Below are positions 1 through 9,404 of a DNA stretch of 64,000 bases, piece after piece. The number at the start of each line of letters is the position of its first letter. Positions within the stretch are counted from its first letter, which is position 1. The notes under the pieces were generated by a model that worked only from the letters and a program-made list of their open reading frames with translations, was not told where the DNA came from and made no database searches. The translations under genes and the position numbers were made by a program. Origin of the DNA: DATFVA01 sp963839165 (GTDB lineage: Bacteria; Bacteroidota; Ignavibacteria; Ignavibacteriales; Ignavibacteriaceae); assembly GCA_963839165.1 (NCBI GenBank), contig CAWIUG010000006.1:186001-250000 (forward strand), given 5' to 3'.

Positions 1-34
1 GCTGTGAGCTGATTCATTGTGTTGAAAATTGTAC

Positions 35-64
35 CCCGGCCTGCTTCCTTAACAGCAGGCCGGG
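35..64. repeat. Perfect 10-bp inverted repeat, terminator-like
   Basis: CCCGGCCTGC (35-44) pairs perfectly with GCAGGCCGGG (55-64) across a 10-base loop. There is no clear T-run on either side, so it may be a weak terminator of a gene left of the window or a stand-alone hairpin. Confidence 0.5.
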
Positions 65-205
65 AGCTATTTCAGGGGGTGACTCCAGGCAATAAGCATT
101 CAAATCCTGTAGTCAGGACACAGGAGAATTAATTGTTAAATCCTATCTTGATTCAGTAATTAATCATCAGTGATATGATAATTAATATTTAACTCCTTCC
201 CCAAA

Positions 206-259
206 ATAACAGAGAAAGAGGGTATTACAGTAACTATCTGTGTACTCTTTCTCTGTTAT
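206..259 (-). terminator. Long hairpin terminator downstream of the saccharopine dehydrogenase-like gene
   Basis: A perfect 15-bp stem (206-220 with 245-259, arm ATAACAGAGAAAGAG) closes a 24-base loop. It lies 26 bases past the stop of the minus-strand gene, and a short run of four U follows the stem on that strand. The stem symmetry would also let it work for plus-strand transcripts. Confidence 0.65.
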
Positions 260-285
260 CTCTCCTTAACTTCAAGAAAACTTTG

Positions 286-1389
286 CTACTTCCTGTCAAC
301 CTTAATATTTCTTCCGGCAAGATATTCAATGACTTTCTCAAAACAGTTTGCCTCGCTGCCGATGTACTCCGGCGGTGAAATGCCTTTCCGGTCATAGTAT
401 CCTTTTAATACCAGATTCACAGCAGCTGAACAGGTATACCCTGTAGTTCGTGCCATTGAAGATGTGTCGGTTGCTTTATCGTATTTATCATAAAGGGAAT
501 ATTCAATCTCCTTCCCTTCGCCCCTTATAACGGCCTTCAGGTATGTAAATTCCTCCTCCCCTTCTTCCAGCTTCCATAAAGGAAATAGCAGCTGTGATGA
601 CAAATCCAGAGGCCTTATCATCTTTCCCCCGATATTAACTTCCTCTTTATTAAAAAATCCTGTTTCCCTTAAAACCCTGATCAATTCAATGTGCCCTGGA
701 TATCGGAGGGTTTTTTCTTTCATATCGGGAATACTCATTGTGTTAAGAAGCGATCTTAAACCATCTGTATTGAACGCTTCAAGTTTGCCTGCCGGCGTTT
801 CTATAAACTCCGGATTTGATAATGCGGGCCTGGTTATAATCTTCCCCTTTTCCTTAATCCTCGCAGGCCTGGTGTACTCTTCAATCACATCGGGCGGGGA
901 AAAAGGTGCTTTGTATTCATACGGCCACTTTCGTTCAACCGGGAGTCCCCCTACATAACATTCAAATGAATCTATCTTCATCTTTGTGTTTAAATATCCG
1001 AGGATTATGTTGCTTAAACCCGGGGCCACACCGCAGTCGACTATAGCAGTTACTCCATTATGTTTTGCTGATTCATTAAGTAAAAAGGGGTCTTCATCGA
1101 AGAAGGATATATCGACTACATTTTTACCTTCTTCAATAATAGTTCTTAAGGTTTGAAAACCCATATAACCGGGCACCGCTCCCGCCACAATATCAGCACC
1201 GGAAACTGCCTCGCGCAGCTGCTTCTTATCCGACAAATCCGTTTCCCTTGTTAGGATATTTGTTCCCGATGATATTTTTTTAAGCCTCTCTTCACTGATA
1301 TCGCATAGAGTTACCTCATAATCTTTTGCAAGATCGATGGCTATGGCACTTCCAACCATTCCAGCCCCAAGTACGGTAATTTTCTTCAT
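286..1389 (-). CDS. Saccharopine dehydrogenase family oxidoreductase
   Basis: An NAD(P)-dependent oxidoreductase of about 367 residues. It opens with a Rossmann fold (MKKITVLGAGMVGS, dinucleotide motif GAGMVG near residues 7-12) and continues into a saccharopine dehydrogenase C-terminal type domain containing VDCGVAPGLSN. Relatives act in lysine metabolism (saccharopine or lysine dehydrogenase) or on other amino acid imines; the substrate cannot be read from the sequence. The start at 1389 is preferred over an in-frame ATG at 1434 because the Rossmann motif normally begins at the N-terminus and GAGG lies just upstream of it. It is divergent from the UbiB-like gene, with a short shared promoter region, and is followed by a strong hairpin terminator. 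Confidence 0.88.
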   Translation of the reverse strand: MKKITVLGAGMVGSAIAIDLAKDYEVTLCDISEERLKKISSGTNILTRETDLSDKKQLREAVSGADIVAGAVPGYMGFQTLRTIIEEGKNVVDISFFDEDPFLLNESAKHNGVTAIVDCGVAPGLSNIILGYLNTKMKIDSFECYVGGLPVERKWPYEYKAPFSPPDVIEEYTRPARIKEKGKIITRPALSNPEFIETPAGKLEAFNTDGLRSLLNTMSIPDMKEKTLRYPGHIELIRVLRETGFFNKEEVNIGGKMIRPLDLSSQLLFPLWKLEEGEEEFTYLKAVIRGEGKEIEYSLYDKYDKATDTSSMARTTGYTCSAAVNLVLKGYYDRKGISPPEYIGSEANCFEKVIEYLAGRNIKVDRK

Positions 1390-1521
1390 TTGGTTACCTC
1401 GGTCAAATAATGATTTAGAATACAGCACAGACAAAGGTCATAAATTGCCTTATATTTCCGCAAACCTAACAATAAACAGAATCTTTTGCCCCTTAAATAA
1501 GGATAAATAATAGTAATAAAT

Positions 1522-3195
1522 ATGCTTATCACATTAAATCCCGAAAAACTTAAGCGATATAAAAATATCGCTATGCTTATCATCAGGCACAACCGGGAAC
1601 CTATCTTCAGGAAATCCGAATTTGATGAGAGTGGTATCTCCCAGGAGGAGCCGGAAAGTTCAGAGATAAAAGAAGACGCTGATAAACTTTGTGCGGAGCT
1701 GCAGGAAATGGGACCCACATTCATTAAGCTGGGTCAGCTCCTCTCTTCCCGTCCCGATCTTCTTTCGCGTCCGTATATTGACTCGCTGGCAAAACTACAG
1801 GATAATGTATCTCCATTCTCATTTGAGGAAGTAGAAAAAATAGTAACCGAAGAGCTGGGTGTAAGGTTATCCAAAGCATTCAGAGAGTTCGATGAGAAAC
1901 CAATTGCCGCGGCATCATTGGGACAGGTACACCGCGCTGTTCTGAGAACGGGTAAGGAGGTGGCTGTAAAGGTTCAGCGGCCTGATATAAGGAGAACTGT
2001 TCTCGGGGATTTAAGTGCTCTGAAGGATATTGCAGAAACTATAGATAAGCATACAGATATCGGGAAGAAGTACCTGTTTGAGGATCTGCTCGAAGAATTC
2101 CGCAGATCAATTCTTCTTGAACTCGATTATCTTATAGAAGCTCAGAATCTTATAAAACTCGGAAATATTGTGAAGAGCTATGAGGATATAATAATTCCTC
2201 AGCCTGTAACTGATTATACATCCTCCCGGGTTCTGACGATGGACTTTATACACGGTATAAATATATCCAGGTTTAGTCCTATAGCACGACTTGAAACTGA
2301 TGGGCAAAAGCTTTCAACTGAACTTTTGAAGGCTTATCTCGATCAGGTATTGATTTATGGTTTTTTCCATGCCGATCCTCATCCCGGAAATGTTTTTCTT
2401 ACGCACGATAAGAAGATTGCTCTTATCGACCTGGGGATGACAGCCAGGATCACTCCGGCTATGAGTGATTTATTGCTGAAACTCCTGCTTGTAATCAGCG
2501 AAGGGAAAGGTGATGAAGCGGCTAAAATTAGTCTTAAGCTTGGAAAGCCGCTTGAGAATTTCAATGAGGAGCAGCTTAAAAAGGATATCGGGTATTACGT
2601 CACCCGCTATTATAATGCTTCACTTAACGATATCCAGGTGGGAAGAGTGGTTGCTGAGCTTGCACAGATCTCTGCGAAAAATGGTCTGAGACCGTCTGCC
2701 GACCTCACAATGCTCGGAAAGACTCTTCTTAATCTTGATGAAATAGGAAAACTGCTTGAGCCCGACTTTAACCCTAACGAGGTGATAAAGCAGCACGCAA
2801 ACTATGTAATGCAGAATAATATGCTTAAGAACTTGTCGCCCGGAAATATATTCACTTCACTTCTTGAGCTGAATGAACTTATTAAGAAACTGCCGTCAAG
2901 AATTAATAAATTCCTCTACCTCGTCTCAAATAATAAGCTTAGAGTTAAAGTAGATTCTATTGATGAGCTCAGGCTTACAAGAGATCTTCAGAAGATTGCC
3001 AACAGGATTACTCTCGGAGCTATTGTTGCGGCCTTTATCATAGGGGCTTCCCTGATGATGCGGGTTCAAACGGATTTCACAATATTAGGCTATCCGGGAA
3101 TTGCTATGATATTATTTATCTTCGCCGGTATCTGCGGCTTCGCTATTATGATAAGCATTCTCCGGTATGATGAAGGAAGAAAAAAGAAAGTCTGA
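1522..3195 (+). CDS. UbiB/ABC1/AarF family atypical kinase
   Basis: A 557-residue UbiB-type protein kinase-like ATPase. The family supports biosynthesis or handling of quinones and other isoprenoid lipids at the membrane. Visible landmarks are the KLGQ motif of the family-specific extension (69-72), the Ala-rich loop AAASLG (129-134), the lysine of VAVK (about 150), HADPHPGN (283-290) and the DLG metal-binding triplet (303-305). Two hydrophobic segments at the C-terminus (about 495-515 and 522-545) are the usual membrane anchor. The gene converges on the BrkB-like gene with only a 12-base gap. No other quinone biosynthesis gene lies nearby, so the exact role stays open. Confidence 0.9.
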   Translation: MLITLNPEKLKRYKNIAMLIIRHNREPIFRKSEFDESGISQEEPESSEIKEDADKLCAELQEMGPTFIKLGQLLSSRPDLLSRPYIDSLAKLQDNVSPFSFEEVEKIVTEELGVRLSKAFREFDEKPIAAASLGQVHRAVLRTGKEVAVKVQRPDIRRTVLGDLSALKDIAETIDKHTDIGKKYLFEDLLEEFRRSILLELDYLIEAQNLIKLGNIVKSYEDIIIPQPVTDYTSSRVLTMDFIHGINISRFSPIARLETDGQKLSTELLKAYLDQVLIYGFFHADPHPGNVFLTHDKKIALIDLGMTARITPAMSDLLLKLLLVISEGKGDEAAKISLKLGKPLENFNEEQLKKDIGYYVTRYYNASLNDIQVGRVVAELAQISAKNGLRPSADLTMLGKTLLNLDEIGKLLEPDFNPNEVIKQHANYVMQNNMLKNLSPGNIFTSLLELNELIKKLPSRINKFLYLVSNNKLRVKVDSIDELRLTRDLQKIANRITLGAIVAAFIIGASLMMRVQTDFTILGYPGIAMILFIFAGICGFAIMISILRYDEGRKKKV

Positions 3196-3207
3196 TCTTC
3201 CCCGCTC

Positions 3208-4071
3208 TCATTTCTTATCATCTTCTTTGAAGGTACCGTATTTTTGGGCGTATATTTTTGTAAACTCTGCGCCAAAAAGAAATACAAGGGATGAGTAAAA
3301 TATCCACAGGTATAAAATCGTAAATACTCCTATCGATCCGAAGGCTGATTCAATATTTGAATTTTTTGCGTTGAAGGCAACTATAACCTGAACTATTAAG
3401 AACAGGAATGCCGTTACAAAGGCTCCTATCCATACATCCGACCAGCTTATGTCAGCTTCGGGAAGTATCTTATAAATCATCGCAAAGAGGAAGATCAGTA
3501 GGAGAAAGGATATTACATAGTCGGCAATTGTTATTAAAAGAGAAGGGATCTGGACTATATCAGTCAGTTGAGACCGTATGTTCTGCATTATCGGGTTTTT
3601 CAGTACAAGTGCCAGAAATATAAGTCCTACTATGGAAAGCATCGCGAATGAGAAGCCGTACTTTTTGACTTTGTTCATTATTCCCTTCTGCTTCTCGGGT
3701 TCTATATCCCAGATTGTATTTAATGCATTTCTTATCTGGTAGAAAATCATTGTTGATCCGAAAAACAGCAGTGGAATACTCGTCAGGATTGTCATAAAAT
3801 TGGTAGATGAGCTTGAGGCTTTCTGAACTATCTGCTGTATGATCTGGGCAGGTTTCTCACCAACCATACTCTGCATCTGCGATACAATCTGCTGAATTGT
3901 ATTGGCTTTTCCCATAAAAGACCCTACCAGCAATACAAGAAGAGTTAAGATGGGACCAAGGGATAGGATTATATAGAATGAGATTCCGGCACCTACAAAA
4001 AGAGGTTTATGATCCCCCCATTCCTTTCCAGTCTCTTTTGCAATCTGCCATATTATTTTAGGATGCTTCAT
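3208..4071 (-). CDS. YihY/virulence factor BrkB family membrane protein
   Basis: A 287-residue integral membrane protein with six predicted hydrophobic helices, matching the YihY/BrkB (formerly 'ribonuclease BN') family in length and arrangement. The segment PLFVGAGISFYIILSLGP near the N-terminus and the W/F-rich last helix ending in FGAEFTKIYAQKYG are typical of the family. The family's biochemical function is unsettled; the old RNase BN label is known to be wrong. The tail is charged and cytoplasmic (KEDDKK). The start has no clear Shine-Dalgarno sequence, which is common in this phylum. Confidence 0.88.
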   Translation of the reverse strand: MKHPKIIWQIAKETGKEWGDHKPLFVGAGISFYIILSLGPILTLLVLLVGSFMGKANTIQQIVSQMQSMVGEKPAQIIQQIVQKASSSSTNFMTILTSIPLLFFGSTMIFYQIRNALNTIWDIEPEKQKGIMNKVKKYGFSFAMLSIVGLIFLALVLKNPIMQNIRSQLTDIVQIPSLLITIADYVISFLLLIFLFAMIYKILPEADISWSDVWIGAFVTAFLFLIVQVIVAFNAKNSNIESAFGSIGVFTILYLWIFYSSLVFLFGAEFTKIYAQKYGTFKEDDKK

Positions 4072-4201
4072 TAATTGTTATTTTTGTTCAGAAGATTTAT
4101 GAATATACATTATTTACCGCCGCTTGTATTTACCCTAAGCCACATTGGGTAACACATGTAATTTCAGCCGGCTGCACCGGCGTAAAGCAATAAATTTTTA
4201 T

Positions 4202-4864
4202 ATGAAAACAAAGAGAATAAAGCATATCTGTTTTGATCTTGATGGGACGCTGATCGATTCCTATCAGACTATCTTCAAGACTACTGTAAAAACTCTTCAG
4301 CATCTGAAGATTGAAGAACCTTTGATGGAATTAGAATTTCATAAAAGGATCGGTCATCATTTCCTTCACATATTTAAAGATCTGAACATTCCTGTCTCTG
4401 ATATTGAGGAGTTTATCGATATCTATAAAGGTTACTACTTCGATTTTATAGATGACTCACTTATCTACCCCGGAGTAACGGATGTCCTAAAGGAACTGCA
4501 CAGGAAGAGAATTAAAATCTCACTGCTTACTACTAAGGGACAGGATCAGGCTGATAAGATCATCGACTACTTTAACCTTCGGAGGTACTTTTCACTGGTT
4601 ACAGGAAGAAGACAAGATCTCCCGATAAAACCTTCCCCCGAACCTCTTCACTTTATATGCAATGAACTGAGGGTTGAGGAAAGTAATACTATAATGGTGG
4701 GCGACTCTGAACTTGATATAAATTGCGGAAAGAATGCAGGGACGTTCACCTGCGGAGTTACATACGGATATAGATCTAAAGCCGAACTTAAATCTGCCTC
4801 CCCGGATTATATTATTGGCGATATCACTGGCCTGCTGAAAATAATTGGTCCTTTATTCCCGTAG
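4202..4864 (+). CDS. HAD-superfamily hydrolase, phosphoglycolate phosphatase-like
   Basis: A cytoplasmic HAD phosphatase of about 220 residues. All four motifs are visible: DLDGT with nucleophile and acid Asp at 12 and 14, LLTTKGQ (motif II), the lysine of KPSPEP (motif III) and MVGDSELD (motif IV). A helical cap sits between motifs I and II, as in the Gph/PpaX group. The substrate is probably a small phosphorylated metabolite such as phosphoglycolate or pyrophosphate. The start at 4202 is chosen over an upstream ATG (4145) because HAD motif I lies about 12 residues from the start in this family. The last codons and the TAG stop lie inside a copy of the dispersed hairpin repeat, so the C-terminus (…LFP) is repeat-derived. 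Confidence 0.88.
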   Translation: MKTKRIKHICFDLDGTLIDSYQTIFKTTVKTLQHLKIEEPLMELEFHKRIGHHFLHIFKDLNIPVSDIEEFIDIYKGYYFDFIDDSLIYPGVTDVLKELHRKRIKISLLTTKGQDQADKIIDYFNLRRYFSLVTGRRQDLPIKPSPEPLHFICNELRVEESNTIMVGDSELDINCGKNAGTFTCGVTYGYRSKAELKSASPDYIIGDITGLLKIIGPLFP

Positions 4865-4925
4865 GGAATTAACGTTTGTAACCAACAACTCTTTTACAGT
4901 CCTCCAATTCCGTAGGAATTGAACC
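4855..4925 (+). repeat. Two copies of the dispersed hairpin repeat
   Basis: Copy 1 has stem ATTCCC-GTA-GGGAAT (4855-4869) followed by the family tail AACGTTTGTAACC (4871-4883). Copy 2 has stem CAATTCC-GTA-GGAATTG (4905-4921) with a degenerate tail. Copy 1 overlaps the end of the HAD gene and carries its TAG stop in the loop and second arm. Related copies occur near 26.4, 42.7, 46.2, 50.3 and 56.5 kb. Confidence 0.75.
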
Positions 4926-5001
4926 GCCTACCCGTGAACCATTTGCCCTCGCGGTTATTACCACATCCCACCCACGCTCCACGTGAACGCCGGATTACCT
5001 G

Positions 5002-5469
5002 CTACTCCACCATATTCTCAGGCATTTGGACGGCAACTACCCTTCCGCGTGCCGTAGCTTTTCCATTCACCGATAGGGTAATTTCGGATATAACTTTCCT
5101 CCCCTTTATCTCAACAATTTTTCCTCTTATTTCCAGTTCAGGTCCCAGAGGAGTTGGCGCAAGGTAATCGACCTGCAGAGAGGCCGTTACAAACCTGAAA
5201 GGCGGGTCCGTTCCAGGCTCCCTGCCTTCATTCCTGTAAGCTGCAAGTGCGGCTGAACCTGTTCCGTGGCAGTCAATTAATGACGCAATGAGACCCCCGT
5301 AAACGTAACCGGGAATCGCTATATGATATGACTGCGGTATGAATCGTGAAAGTGTTTCTTCCCCTTCCCATATGGTTTTTAACTGATGCCCATGCTCATT
5401 TAACTTCCCGCAGCCGAAACAATAACTTAACTGATCAGGATAATAATCCTGTATGGCTCTCGTCTCCAT
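5002..5469 (-). CDS. PaaI-like hotdog-fold thioesterase
   Basis: A 155-residue single-domain hotdog protein, probably an acyl-CoA thioesterase. The N-terminal CFGCGKLNEHG motif and the following IPGYVYGGLIASLIDCHGT segment are characteristic of PaaI/YbgC-type hotdog enzymes, where the GG-x6-D region forms the catalytic helix. Length is normal for the family. It sits alone on the minus strand between the HAD gene and the metal exporter. The acyl substrate is not predictable from sequence alone. Confidence 0.85.
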   Translation of the reverse strand: METRAIQDYYPDQLSYCFGCGKLNEHGHQLKTIWEGEETLSRFIPQSYHIAIPGYVYGGLIASLIDCHGTGSAALAAYRNEGREPGTDPPFRFVTASLQVDYLAPTPLGPELEIRGKIVEIKGRKVISEITLSVNGKATARGRVVAVQMPENMVE

Positions 5470-5499
5470 TGTTCTCCCTCAGATTTTAGTACAATAATT

Positions 5500-6343
5500 C
5501 TACAACCCCGCCGCGAAGAGTATTAACCCTAATATAATCCCGAATACAAAATTGAATCCCTTTATCCTTATTGAATCCTTAACAGAATATGACAGCAGCG
5601 GCAGCATACCATGTCCCGTCCTGGACAATAGAACTGGTTAGCAGAACAGAAAAAGGTATTACCCCGTTGGCAAAAAGTGTAACAAATATCAGGTGGGGAC
5701 CCGATTCAGGTATCAACCCGATCAATGCCCCAAGGAAAAGTAATAACAGCTTGTACCCGGTACTGATTTCCTCAAGGTGCAGGTACTGGAACCCTACCTC
5801 AACAAACAGCAGTGCCCCGAATGTCCAAAGGGCAATCCGCCAGATATGCTTTTTGATGATATGATGGTAAACATGCTCTGTGAGAAAGTGTTTCAGGTTG
5901 CGTTCGGTATCGTGAATAACAAGCTCCGGACAATCGGTGCGTGTTTTCATATTAAATTTTTTGGCAAGGTAATCGGTTATTATCCCTCCGAAAATTCCTG
6001 TTACAAAGAGGATCATAAATAAAATGATTGCTGTTTCGGGAAACATCGCAAGCATTACGAAAGCCTCATCTCCTGAAGATGCAATCATTGAACCCGCAAG
6101 GGCCCCGAAACTTATTAGTCCATGCATATATAAAGTAACGTCAGTGAAGCCGCCCAGACACCCGGGTATCGTTCCGATAAATGATGCGATTACATACTGA
6201 CGTGATTTACTCTTGCCCCTGAGCAGACCTGCGATTTTACCCCTCGTCCAGATATTAACAGCGTCGACGATTATCATCATCGCTGCTATGAATAATGTTA
6301 TCTGAAGGGTTTCTTCAAGAACATCTATTATAATAGGGCCCAT
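5500..6343 (-). CDS. Heavy-metal exporter-like membrane protein (ArsP_2/'putative manganese transporter' type), one-base frameshift
   Basis: A polytopic membrane protein with two related halves, each with a Gly-Pro motif (GTIPGCLGGF and GLIPESGPH), and a His-rich cytoplasmic loop between them (HVYHHIIKKH). This fits the 10-TM heavy-metal exporter family annotated as arsenic efflux or putative manganese transporter. As given, the frame stops at 5579 after SSIVQDGTWYAAAA. Removing one base at 5613-5617 restores HGMLPLLSYSVKDS and a final helix ending at 5500, exactly as the family requires. The start at 6343 is preferred over 6367 because AGGTGA lies 6 bases upstream of it. The gene is thus a +1 frameshift case, either an assembly error or a recent lesion. 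Confidence 0.72.
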
Positions 6344-6460
6344 ATCTATCACCTGTTCTCGTGACATCTGTATAACAATCCTGTTATACTCTTTTTCTCA
6401 ACCTGTAACTGCTGTTTTCTGATTTTTTGCACGCTGCCTCGCGGCTGAAACTCCGGTTAG

Positions 6461-6503
6461 CTAAAAACGACTGCCTCCCTAAAACCGTATAAGGAGACAG
6501 TCG
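6461..6503 (-). terminator. Rho-independent terminator after the M14 peptidase gene
   Basis: CGACTG (6468-6473) plus TCC pairs with GGA plus CAGTCG (6493-6503) with a small internal mismatch. Read on the minus strand the hairpin is followed by TTTTT (6463-6467). It lies about 35 bases past the peptidase stop. Confidence 0.75.
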
Positions 6504-6535
6504 GGAATTTGTTTCGACCAGCCGGCTGATCCTCC

Positions 6536-9262
6536 TTATTTCAAAACGATCATCTTCATTGTTTTCACAAATGACCCGGCTTTGATTGTATAGAAATAAA
6601 CGCCTGAGCCTATCTTCGAAGATAAATTTTCAGTTGAGAATTGAACTGAATATCTCCCGGCTTCCTTGTATTCATTAACAAGCGTCGAAACTTCTGCACC
6701 GAGGAGGTTAAATACTTTAATCTCAACATTTCCTGCTTCTGGAAGCTCGTATTTAATAATAGTTGAAGGGTTAAAAGGATTCGGATAATTCTGTGAAAGG
6801 GAATAATTCATTACTCCGTTATAATCAACTTCAACAGGACCATAAATTCTGAAGGTGCCGTTAAAATCAATCTGCTTCAGTCTGTATATACTCTTTCCCT
6901 GCAGAGGAGCATTATCAACAAAACTGTACGAAGATGGCTCGGTTGTGGTCCCGCTGCCTGGTACAAACCCTATCGTTGTAAATTGGGAAGTTCTGTGGGA
7001 TCCGGTTCCGGAGGCTCTCTGAAGCTCGAATCCTTTATTGTTCGTCTCGGTTGAAGTCTTCCAGATAAGACTAACTTTTTCTTTGTCAGATGAGGCCGTA
7101 AAGGAACTTAATTCAACTGGAATGAGTGTATAATAAACAACTCCTATATCATCAAGATACCAGCCGTCACGATTAATAGAAACATCAGATTTAAGCTCGA
7201 ACTTAAACTTAACGTTAGTAAGGTTAAAGGAGGAAAGAAGAATTTCCTCTTTTACCCAGGATGACTGTGTGCCGTCATACAGCGGCTCTCCCGTTGGTTG
7301 AAAATCTCCTGTGCCGGGATTCATATACGTTCCTTCAAGGGGCGTCCATCCCGATCCTCCGTTGGTTGAGATCTTAACCTGGCAGTAGTCCCAGTTGTCT
7401 TCGATATCCCATTTTGTCCAGTATGATAATCTCGGATTGGATAAGGCTGAAAGATTAAGTGAGTTGGTAAGCGTCATTGTTACAGTCGCGTCGTCCAGGT
7501 AATTCCCGTTCTTGCTGTCAGTGTAGGAATTAGGAGCGGATACATATGATGTGGTTGTGGCTTCCCATTTCGGGTATGAAGGTGTGGCAGTAATCGTCCA
7601 CAAACTGTTGGGGTCGTTAGTAGAATCAACAAAAGCGTAAGTCGGTATGCCTACTATAATCCTCAGGGTATCGTACGACATAACCACACCCGAAGTACTT
7701 ACTGTTACCAGTAATTTTATATTCTCTTCTACCGGTGCCGATCCGTCTATTGTAAAAGATAAAGGAGATGAAACGGTTACTGTGCTTCTTGCGGGAATTG
7801 AGGTGAAATTTGCCGTCCCGTTATTTACCGACGCATAAGAACTAAGCGAACTGAGATTTATTTCTATATCGTTCCCTGCGGAAAGCCCTTTGTTCCTGAA
7901 GGAAGGCGATAATTCAACTACATCACCTGGATTAAAATACTGCTGTGCATAATTAGGGTGATCCAGTTTTATAAATTCTCCTGCTGCAGAGGTATAATAA
8001 AGATTCGGCCTAAGGTTCTCTTCGGCAAGAGGAAAGATCTCTGATTGTGAAGGCCAGAAACCCGACTCCCCTACTTCAGGTGTCATCGCAATTATTTTGC
8101 CGTGGTTGGCAACGGTATCTCCGTCATAAGCGTAATCATCACTGTTCCCTCTTGTTGAATAACCCACTGCCTCTAAATCCAGTCCTGCAAAGTATCCGTT
8201 GTATGCGGTCATATCGGCCGAGTACTCTCTGAATATGGCTGAATCCGGAGTCTCCATACTAAGCGCGCCATAAGGATAGATAAGGTAATCGCCCCAAGTA
8301 TGATAGTTCAGCACACACTTAATATTATGCGCCGCCAGAAAATCTTTCAGGTTCGATACTTCAGGAGCGGAAAATGGTGATGCTCCGCGGTATGTTTCAT
8401 CGCCCGGATAAGTACTTGATCCGCCGTTAGAGGCATTCCAGTAAGCATAAGGTCCGTAATTTCTGTTAAGATCTATACCGTCGTACGATTCCTGAAAAGT
8501 CCCGTTTCCATCGTTGTCCTGCTTGTTTTTTCTCCACATATAACCCCCGTTGGGAGTCATCTGGTGGTTGTATTCATATCCGTCGGGATTCACAACCGGG
8601 ATGCAGTAGATCTCCCGGTGATCAACAAGGTATTTTACTGAAGCATCTGTGTTATAATTCTCAAGAAGATAATACATAAAGTAAATCATCTGCATCATCC
8701 CCTCTGGTTCACGGGCGTGGTGCAGCGCTGTGAACAATACTTCCGGTTCGTCTTCATTGATATCGGGATTATCGGAAATCTTAACCATATAGGTTGGACG
8801 GCCTTCTACCGAATTTCCTATCGATACTTTTGCGGTTATAAGGTTTGGATAATGCAGCCTCATACTGTCAAGCTCTGCATTAACCTCCGCAAGTGTGTAA
8901 AACCCTCCCATTGAACCGAAGCCGAAACCGGTAACGTTGAATTTTTCCCTGCTCTGCCTGATGAAAGCCTGCTTCTCCTGTTCGGTAAGCGTGGGACGGC
9001 TGTTGTAGTACTTCATCCAGTCATCTATCAGAACGTCATACTTGTAGTTTGTCATCTGCAGCTTTGAGAATTCCTCATCATTTAGAAATACTATTAAACC
9101 TTTGTCTTTCGTTATGGAAGAGTGATCGAATTCCAGTCCTGCCTGGTATAAATACTGAATATCAGCCTTATCGTTTATATAGATTTTCACCTTTTTATAG
9201 GTCTGGGCCTGAATTCCGGCTGCAATAAAAAGGGTGATCAGCAGGGATAGTAAAAATTTCAT
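6536..9262 (-). CDS. Secreted M14 zinc carboxypeptidase with T9SS sorting domain
   Basis: An extracellular metallocarboxypeptidase of about 908 residues. A signal peptide (MKFLLSLLITLFIAAGIQAQ) is followed by an M14 domain. Zinc ligands are the His and Glu of HHAREPEG (about 182 and 185) and the His of LNYHTW (about 321), and the likely catalytic Glu is in TPEVGE (about 396). Next comes a jelly-roll region with SYWTKWDIEDNWDYCQVKIS, similar to domains that follow secreted peptidases. Then come a Fn3-like VELSSFTAS module and a T9SS type A sorting domain (NYPNPFNPSTIIKYELP). The in-frame upstream ATG at 9292 would bury the signal peptide, so 9262 is used; GGAG lies 10 bases before it. It probably degrades external peptides and is exported across the outer membrane by T9SS. 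Confidence 0.92.
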   Translation of the reverse strand: MKFLLSLLITLFIAAGIQAQTYKKVKIYINDKADIQYLYQAGLEFDHSSITKDKGLIVFLNDEEFSKLQMTNYKYDVLIDDWMKYYNSRPTLTEQEKQAFIRQSREKFNVTGFGFGSMGGFYTLAEVNAELDSMRLHYPNLITAKVSIGNSVEGRPTYMVKISDNPDINEDEPEVLFTALHHAREPEGMMQMIYFMYYLLENYNTDASVKYLVDHREIYCIPVVNPDGYEYNHQMTPNGGYMWRKNKQDNDGNGTFQESYDGIDLNRNYGPYAYWNASNGGSSTYPGDETYRGASPFSAPEVSNLKDFLAAHNIKCVLNYHTWGDYLIYPYGALSMETPDSAIFREYSADMTAYNGYFAGLDLEAVGYSTRGNSDDYAYDGDTVANHGKIIAMTPEVGESGFWPSQSEIFPLAEENLRPNLYYTSAAGEFIKLDHPNYAQQYFNPGDVVELSPSFRNKGLSAGNDIEINLSSLSSYASVNNGTANFTSIPARSTVTVSSPLSFTIDGSAPVEENIKLLVTVSTSGVVMSYDTLRIIVGIPTYAFVDSTNDPNSLWTITATPSYPKWEATTTSYVSAPNSYTDSKNGNYLDDATVTMTLTNSLNLSALSNPRLSYWTKWDIEDNWDYCQVKISTNGGSGWTPLEGTYMNPGTGDFQPTGEPLYDGTQSSWVKEEILLSSFNLTNVKFKFELKSDVSINRDGWYLDDIGVVYYTLIPVELSSFTASSDKEKVSLIWKTSTETNNKGFELQRASGTGSHRTSQFTTIGFVPGSGTTTEPSSYSFVDNAPLQGKSIYRLKQIDFNGTFRIYGPVEVDYNGVMNYSLSQNYPNPFNPSTIIKYELPEAGNVEIKVFNLLGAEVSTLVNEYKEAGRYSVQFSTENLSSKIGSGVYFYTIKAGSFVKTMKMIVLK

Positions 9263-9404
9263 CGATGTGACTCCGGCTTGATTATTTAACATAATTAATT
9301 TTATTGAATTATAAATTAAGGTTTTTTTCTTAATAAATTTAGATGATGTTTAATTAAATTTTATTGTAGAGGGAATATTCAGAGGAAATCAGGAGAAACT
9401 CCCA

